Shown here: positions 58,348 through 64,000 of the stretch, piece after piece | Layout: each line of letters opens with the position of its first letter | How positions within the stretch are numbered: the stretch's first letter is position 1 | DNA from: Epinephelus fuscoguttatus | Lineage: Eukaryota; Chordata; Actinopteri; Perciformes; Serranidae | Reading direction: 5' to 3' | Assembly (NCBI RefSeq): GCF_011397635.1 | Contig: NC_064753.1 | Coordinates: 25,444,322 to 25,508,321 of the forward strand | DNA length: 64,000 nt | The notes under the pieces: model-generated | The model's database searches: none | What the model saw: the letters and a program-made list of their open reading frames with translations, nothing else | Told to the model about the DNA's origin: nothing | Translations under genes and position numbers: made by a program

Positions 58348-59958
58348 ATTTGATTACTCCTACATCTGGCATCACTGGTTATACAGCCCATGTGACAGGC
58401 TAATGTTTAAGCTAACTGGACCCTCTCTTTTGGTTTCTGAACTGCAATTTACTGAGCGTGGAGAATATTATTTTACCTGATAATATTCAATTTAGGGAAA
58501 CAGTCTAGAGGGAGGAGACGCAAGGAAAATGACATACATTCACATACTGATATTACGGGTGGAGGGAAAAACATATTTGTATAGTTATTCTCTCTTGAAA
58601 TATTATTCTCAATGCAGAGAGGTCAATAATCTTACATTTAAAACCCAACTGACCCTTCAATTATGATCACCTGTGACCAAGCCCCCAGGAACAGCACCAG
58701 GCTCTGAAGCCAATTTGACATAGTGACTGAACCGAGGAATTATATCTTGCAGTCCATCATGTGATGCCACTGGGCCCAAAATGACTTTTTCCCATAGACT
58801 TACATCATGAAAGAGACCTCTGTAAATCAGTGGATACAATTTCGTGAGCCTCACAACCCCCACGAAATGACTCGTTTCACTGTCAGGATTTCAACGATTT
58901 GGTCTGACAACATTTCTGAAGTCTAGAAGAACCACATGATTAAATTATTTTAACCCCCTTCTAACCAGAGGTTAGCAGCTCAGCCGGTGAAAGTCTTAAG
59001 TGTGTCTGCTCTATGGGCCCAATGATGCGGAAGTTCAGGTAATTTTATCCCTGGGGCGTCAAACGTTTTTGGCTTAATGCGCCACTGAGCAACTTTCATA
59101 GGGATTAAAAGGACTTCGCCTTTAATGCTGTTTCCAGTTTTCTCAATACATCTATGCCTGTGACAGTTTCTGAGGACCGGACTGTATGATTCTGACAGCT
59201 AAGCGAAATGGATGGTGAAACGTAATGGATGTTAACAGGTGCGTTGTGTTTACATTCTAAGCTAGGCTCCCATTTGTTACTACTCTTCTGCATTGATAAT
59301 CATTTTATCTTCACATCTTAGCCCTCTGAATCAGAATCAAAATGTGGGATGTCTTGAGATTCCCGCCCCTAACAAGATACCTGATGATGCAACAGTGAAG
59401 ACAGACAGAGAGGACAATACATTCAATAATGATCAGTTGAGAGATTCTCAAAGAGCTTTAGAGTTTAGAGACAGAGCAAGATCTAATTCAAAAGCCACAA
59501 AATTATGTGTTTGTTTATAGAGTTTTAGATAGGTGTTAATTAATTTTTATGGTCATTCTGAAGGTTGTAGCCTGTGGTGCTGATGACTTATTATATTCTA
59601 ATGGGTTTCATATATTCTGTGTACCATCACTGACGTAAATCAGGGTGAACAATTAAAGCTTAATTTCATCCATATGCAAAATGCAAATATCGCCCAAGTG
59701 TTAAAGATATAAAGAGGAGACATAAAGAGAAAAACCTGTTCAAGAGCCATAAGCCAAGTTGTGAGTTGTTTCAACACAATCTTAACCTTTTACTCTCTGA
59801 CCATGTAAGGGTATACTTTTTTATGGTGAAACATACATCATGTTCTGACATTGCAGGTGCTGTGGTGATTCAACAAACTTGAAATACAGGGGCAAAAAAG
59901 CAGAAGCCTCTGTGCAATGTTTTATTTCCTAACTGTGGTTTGGTTTGCTTCACTGGTA

Positions 59959-60006
<48 letters not shown>

Positions 60007-63000
60007 GCACACGCACACACACACACTTACCACTCCAAAGAAGCCGGCTCGTAGTACAGCCTCCTTCCTGGCCAGACTGAGGACCTGGTCTGTCTTCTGT
60101 GTGTATTTGTTGACCTCTGACAGCTCTTTACCAAAAGCTCTGACCGTCCGTATGTTGCTGATGCGCTCCTCTGCCAACTACACACACATATGCAATCTGT
60201 TTTATTACAACTTTATCTTGATTATCAACATTGTAAATTTACTCTATCTGTGAATTTAATTAAGCTAATACAGGCAGTGCAGCATTTATATTAGAAACTA
60301 AGGGGTACACAAACACTACTGCAAATTTGCAATTACATTTTGTCACTACTTCCTGTTTTTAATTACCACATCCTCAAATAATGTCTTATTGATCCCTGCT
60401 GCTGAACATCTGGTGACACCACTCATGTGCTTACAAAACAAAGAAATATCAAAAAGCTAATACGCATTTTTCCAACCATTTAACTCCTTCATATTCCACC
60501 GTACCTGGCAGCTAAGTCTCAGCCTATTCTTTGATCTGCATGTTTCTGTGCGCTGTACCTGTGTGGCTTGTGCAAGTGCGTCCTGTGTGGATTTGGAGAT
60601 GGACCGAAGGTATCTGCCGTAGAGTACAGCGAGGCCAGCCATTGGAGGAACAATGAGCAACACAAAGCCTGCAAGGCTGGGGGAGACATAGATCTACAAG
60701 AGGACAAAGAGAAGAAAAAAAAACCCCACCCGTCAATAGAAATAAAAGGTGTCAAAAGAAAGGAGTGGGAGGAAGGGTGTAGAGGAGGAAGACAGAAAAA
60801 ATGTTCACACCAAATCAGTTACTGATCAGCAATTACTTCCACCTATTTCCTTGAACAGTCATTACACCAGGAAATCATTTTACTTCCTTCTAAGAACAAC
60901 TTGTTTGTTGAGAGTGTCCATTATGTTTTATGATTTTCTGTAACTGTTCGAAAGAAGTTTGCAGATACAAAAAAGCTGAGACTAGTGACTGAATATCAGA
61001 TAAGCATACTTTAGATTAATAGCTCAGCAAGTAACTATCAGTTCAACCACCTATTGGTCAATATTGTATATGAGTGACCTCCACACACACAGTGCTTATA
61101 CCTGCGGGTGTGGCAGTTAAACAACACAATCTATCCTTTTCCTTGGATGGACAGGAAGCATATATATAAACCTGTTTCCCAACAGTCCTGCAGTCTTTAA
61201 ACAGTAATTTGCAGCTAACATACCAACAACACAGAAGAAAAGACACAAACAAAAGACGTCAAGAAAATCACGACTTCCTCGTACTGAACAACAAAAGACT
61301 GCACAGGCAAACACCTCACTCTCACTGTGGTGTTTCTAAAGTCAGACTGACAGTGAGTGTGTCCTTATATTGCAGTAATTATGTTAAAAGGACAGTTCAC
61401 CCTAAAATCATTTATCTCCAAGACTCTGCCTCTCAGCAAAGCAGTCTAGATTGATAAACAGCACTACAGGTAAGAGGAAAATATATGTATTTTGATTTTG
61501 ATGTGGACTGTCCCTTTACATCTAAAAGTATTTCAGACACATCAGTAATACAACCTAACCTAGCACTTTTATTCCACAATATTACTATATCATAAAGGAG
61601 ACCTATTGACTCCTCATACAAAACTGTCCTGGCCAACCACAGTGGAGCACTCAGAGAGACGTACTCACCATCATACTGACACCAGCAATTGCCTGGGCGA
61701 GGGCTCTCAGCCCGTCTGACAGGTTGTCAGTGATGGAGCGGCCCACCACGGCGGCGTCAGCAGAGAGGCGGTTGATAAGCTCTCCGGTGCTATTCTTGTC
61801 AAAAAATGCCACTTCCTGTCTGAGGATGGAGGAGAAGACAGAGGCACGGAGATCACGAACAATCTGTTGGCCTAGAGAGAGAAATGATATCAGTGAAGAC
61901 AATAGAGAAAAGTCAATCATCAAAAACTGAATCAACTCCATTTCTGCTAAGTCATCAATCATCCCAGGCCATCATTCAATAAAAATACAAAGTGTGGTTG
62001 GTTACAGCTTCACAAATGTGGATAGTTGCACATATAAAATGACATTTTTTTTCAACTTCAGGCTCTGTTAAGTTATGATGGGCATTTCTCATTATATTTG
62101 GCATATTGTAAAGTCAATCAGTTGATTGAAAAAAAAAGACAATAATTAAGTAAAGGAGTGGTTCAACATTCTGGGAAATAAGGTTATTCCTGTTCTCACC
62201 GAAAGTTAGATAAGAATATTAATATCACTCTCATGTCTGTACATGAAAATGGGGCGTGGAATTACAGGTGAGAGCAACCAGAAAGCAAAGGGCTAGAGTT
62301 GGCAGGCACTTAGCCTAGTTTAGCACAAAGACTGGAAACAGGGGGAAACAGTCAGCCTGACTTTGTCCAGAGTTTAACAATAAGCCTGATGTGCATCTCT
62401 GAAGCTCACAGATAACATCTTGCGGGTTTAATCTGTACACAGACAGGACTATTATCTCTGTAAGGTTGCCAGGAAATGCCTGTGTCTGGCTGCTGGTTGC
62501 CAAGAAGTAATAACAGCCATAACTGGTTGCTGGTTGTGTACACATTAAACAGACATGATAGATCACGTTAATTAGTGAGCTTTCGAGGTGTTGGTAGGAG
62601 TATTTTTTTTTTTAACTTTGGACAGAGCCAGGCTGGCTGTTTCCCCTGATTATAATATTTATGCTAAGCTAAGATAAGCATCTCCTGGCTGTGTCTCCAT
62701 ATTTAACACAGATATCAAAGTGGTAATGAAATATAAGACATTGAAAGTTATTGTTTCCTATACTTTCCTGAATAGTGAATACAAAGATGAAGACCAGGAT
62801 AAATATATATATATTATATATATATATACACACACACACACATAAATATAGACATCAGTGAGTTTGTATTGGCTATATATATTGTGTATAGAGTACTGAT
62901 CCCTCTCTTCGTCTCACCCGAGGTCTGCATGAGGTAGACTCTGGCAGCATTGGCTGCCCCGCCACACAGGAACACTCCCGTCAGCATGATACATAATGAT

Positions 63001-63124
63001 GTCAGGGAGGCTGTCATCGTCTCTGTGTCTGCTCCAGTAGTGTAAATGGTGTCAATCACTTTACCCAGGAAGAAGGGAGCTGACATCGTTACTGCACTGG
63101 AGACAGTCAGGAAGCCCACGGCAG
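54092..63124 (-). CDS. abcb10: ATP-binding cassette transporter B10, mitochondrial (partial)
   Basis: A half-transporter of the mitochondrial inner membrane linked to heme synthesis and oxidative-stress protection. Thirteen exons on the minus strand: 63124-62918, 61871-61669, 60693-60559, 60177-60031, 58284-58149, 58039-57944, 57119-56910, 56794-56715, 56553-56373, 54948-54905, 54721-54687, 54488-54430 and 54285-54092. All are GT-AG and in phase, giving 574 residues and matching human ABCB10 from about residue 165 to the end. The membrane domain begins [20 protein letters not shown] and holds [20 protein letters not shown]. The nucleotide-binding domain shows Walker [11 protein letters not shown] loop TVSQEPVLF, signature [16 protein letters not shown], Walker [13 protein letters not shown] and H loop IIAHRLST. 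The tail is [17 protein letters not shown]. The first exon (mitochondrial targeting sequence and first helix) lies beyond the right edge; 63125-64000 is intron 1. Confidence 0.96.
55036..55737. mobile_element. Interspersed repeat in abcb10 with internal duplication
   Basis: Starts with AAAGAAGTATTTCACTGC and ends AAGTATCCCTTTAAT, weakly inverted. Inside, a roughly 75-bp unit (AAAATGTGTTTCTGAAAATC to GCAACGCAGTAACAGAATC, 55351-55412) recurs diverged at 55543-55603 (AAAATATGTCTCTGAAGACA to GCAGTTGCAGAACC). Limits are approximate. Confidence 0.5.
55916..56108 (-). mobile_element. 5'-truncated LINE 3' end, second copy
   Basis: Minus-strand translation gives [20 protein letters not shown] and then [17 protein letters not shown], the same ORF2 tail as at 7436-7655 but inverted. 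It is followed on the minus strand by GGATAAGCGGATGAAAATGG and an ATGGATGGATT-type tail, a typical short-repeat 3' end of this LINE group. It lies in the 56373-54948 intron of abcb10. Confidence 0.8.
57905..57939. repeat. TG/CA microsatellite next to an abcb10 donor
   Basis: On the minus strand the donor of the exon ending at 57944 reads GTCAGTACACACACAC, so the CA run begins six bases inside the intron. Confidence 0.9.
58301..58344. repeat. (CA)22 before an abcb10 acceptor
   Basis: On the minus strand a perfect (GT)22 run is followed by ATGCGCACGCGCCAG and then the exon starting at 58284. It replaces a normal polypyrimidine tract. Confidence 0.95.
58655..59290. repeat. Probable teleost interspersed repeat in abcb10 intron
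   Basis: Contains stretches such as CCCATAGACTTACATCATGA, GCGCCACTGAGCAACTTTCA and GACAGCTAAGCGAAATGGAT, which I recall as recurring in fish genomes. No ends or target duplication are visible, and no second copy lies in this window. Confidence 0.4.
59961..60026. repeat. (CA)n microsatellite just inside an abcb10 donor
   Basis: About 66 bp of CA with CG interruptions. On the minus strand the donor of the exon ending at 60031 reads GTAAGTGTGTGTGTG, so the GT run is continuous with the donor. The same intron ends in another GT run at 58301-58344. Confidence 0.95.
61384..61519. mobile_element. Short MITE in abcb10 intron
   Basis: The left end AAAGGACAGTTCACCCTAAA and the inverted right end AAAGGGACAGTCCACATCAA bound about 130 bp with no coding capacity. 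The TTAA preceding the left end is not repeated exactly on the right. Confidence 0.6.
62151..62780. mobile_element. Teleost repeat with long degenerate inverted ends
   Basis: Begins TAAAGGAGTGGTTCAACATT and contains TAGCACAAAGACTGGAAACA. The right part, inverted, repeats words of the left part (ACTTTGATATCTGTG against ACTCTCATGTCTGTA). I recognise this as an abundant fish element with long inverted ends. It lies between abcb10 exons 62918 and 61871. Confidence 0.55.
62802..62842. repeat. AT/CA compound microsatellite
   Basis: A TA run followed by (CA)n, about 75 bp beyond the abcb10 donor of the exon ending at 62918. Confidence 0.9.
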
Positions 63125-63414
63125 CTGAAGCAGAGACAGGAAAAGACAGAAAACTTAATCTATACCAAATTATTGTAGAAAGCAAAACCCATGGCTACAA
63201 TTTATGAAAGGATGTTTTAACTCTATATTCTGAAGGGGTTATCCAGGAGGGAAATTCAGTTGTTGGAGCAACACAAGGACATAAATAAGTGCAGAGAAGA
63301 ATAGAAAGTAACAGAGAAAAATAATGAGTACATGAACTAAAATAAGAATAGAAAGGGACAGTGGTGTGTTTAATGGCAGCAGAATCAAAAGGTCTATGTA
63401 CTCAAAGGTCATTC

Positions 63415-63745
63415 TTTCATTCATTTTTTGTAGCTACTTATCCTGTTGGAGGTCATGGGGGGACTGAAGCCTATCCATGGAACATAGCCAGCTGACACTG
63501 GGCAAGAGGCAGGGTACACCCTGGACAGGTCGCCAGACTATCACAGGGCTGACACATAGAGACAGACAACCATTCACACTCACATTCACACCTACAGGCA
63601 ATTTAGAGTCACCAGATATTATGGGAGGAAGCCGGAGTATCTGGAGAAAACCCACGCTGACATGGGAGTTCAAACCTCCTACCCTGGGTACCCTGAGGCT
63701 TCTTGCTGTGAGCCTACAATGCTAACCACTGCACCACCATGCCGC
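63415..63745. repeat. Teleost interspersed repeat, copy 2
   Basis: Aligns over most of its length with 28083-28365 (GGCAGGGTACACCCTGGACA, GGGCTGACACATAGAGACAG, TTTAGAGTCACCAG, GAAAACCCACGC). This copy extends further left (TGTAGCTACTTATCCTGTTG) and keeps a different right part. It lies in abcb10 intron 1. Confidence 0.8.
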
Positions 63746-64000
63746 CAAAGTACTCAAAGTTTCTATTAGTATGATAGACTATGGTGCAAGACTCAATGTA
63801 ACATATATATGGTGATATAGAATGGGATATGAGACACAGTATAATGTGTAGTAGTTTAGTAATATAGTACAGCAACTTAACATGGTATGTGGTAAAACAC
63901 AGCGTGAATACTTTCACAGTGCTGTCCAGATAAACATCACAAACAGCCGAGAGCAGACATACATGACAGACCAGACATGATTTGACTTGATATGAAAGTT

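Noticed and set aside
63650-63745. tRNA-like GTTCAAACC box
   Set aside because: Part of the interspersed repeat; no cloverleaf or A box was found. No tRNA or rRNA gene was recognised in the window.

Overview
This is a gene-rich stretch of a ray-finned fish nuclear genome, most likely a percomorph teleost. The evidence is GT-AG spliced exons coding vertebrate proteins, compact introns, (CA)n microsatellites, teleost-style short DNA transposons and LINE ends. No viral, prokaryotic or CRISPR features were seen. Eight host genes are recognised; six are complete and two run off the window.

Left block (1-23.6 kb), matching human 6q27 gene content: the 5' half of tbp (minus strand, exons from 2974 down to 318, rest beyond the left edge), psmb1 (minus, 8653-10732) and phf10 (minus, 13086-23544). 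Between tbp and psmb1 lies psmc3 (plus, 3816-5460), which belongs elsewhere in the human genome. Here its coding region is cut by only one intron, so it looks like an old retrocopy that now sits head-to-head with tbp.

Right block (24.2-64 kb), matching human 1q42.13: rab4a (plus, 24187-27636), ccsap (minus, 34256-37204), skeletal alpha-actin acta1 (minus, 39813-42605, non-coding exon 1 ending at 43513) and abcb10 (minus, 54092-63124, first coding exon beyond the right edge). phf10 and rab4a are head-to-head with 642 bp between start codons, so this divergent promoter is the junction between the two ancestral blocks. rab4a and ccsap converge, with poly(A) signals about 155 bp apart. The actin promoter has a TATA box, two perfect CArG boxes and one near-CArG box.

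Functionally this is a housekeeping neighbourhood (general transcription, proteasome, BAF chromatin remodelling, endosome recycling, mitochondrial ABC transport) with one strongly tissue-specific gene (muscle actin). Introns and intergenic DNA carry a 743-bp hAT element with an exact 8-bp target duplication and a transposase N-terminus, several short elements bordered by TTAA, two copies of one LINE 3' end, another LINE remnant and many microsatellites. Some microsatellites abut splice sites in rab4a and abcb10. The 10-kb stretch from 43.9 to 54.1 kb holds no gene I can recognise. I found no convincing novel multi-gene system. The most interesting items are the near-intronless psmc3, the microsatellite-flanked splice sites, the block junction, and a TATA-led short ORF at 38.8 kb.
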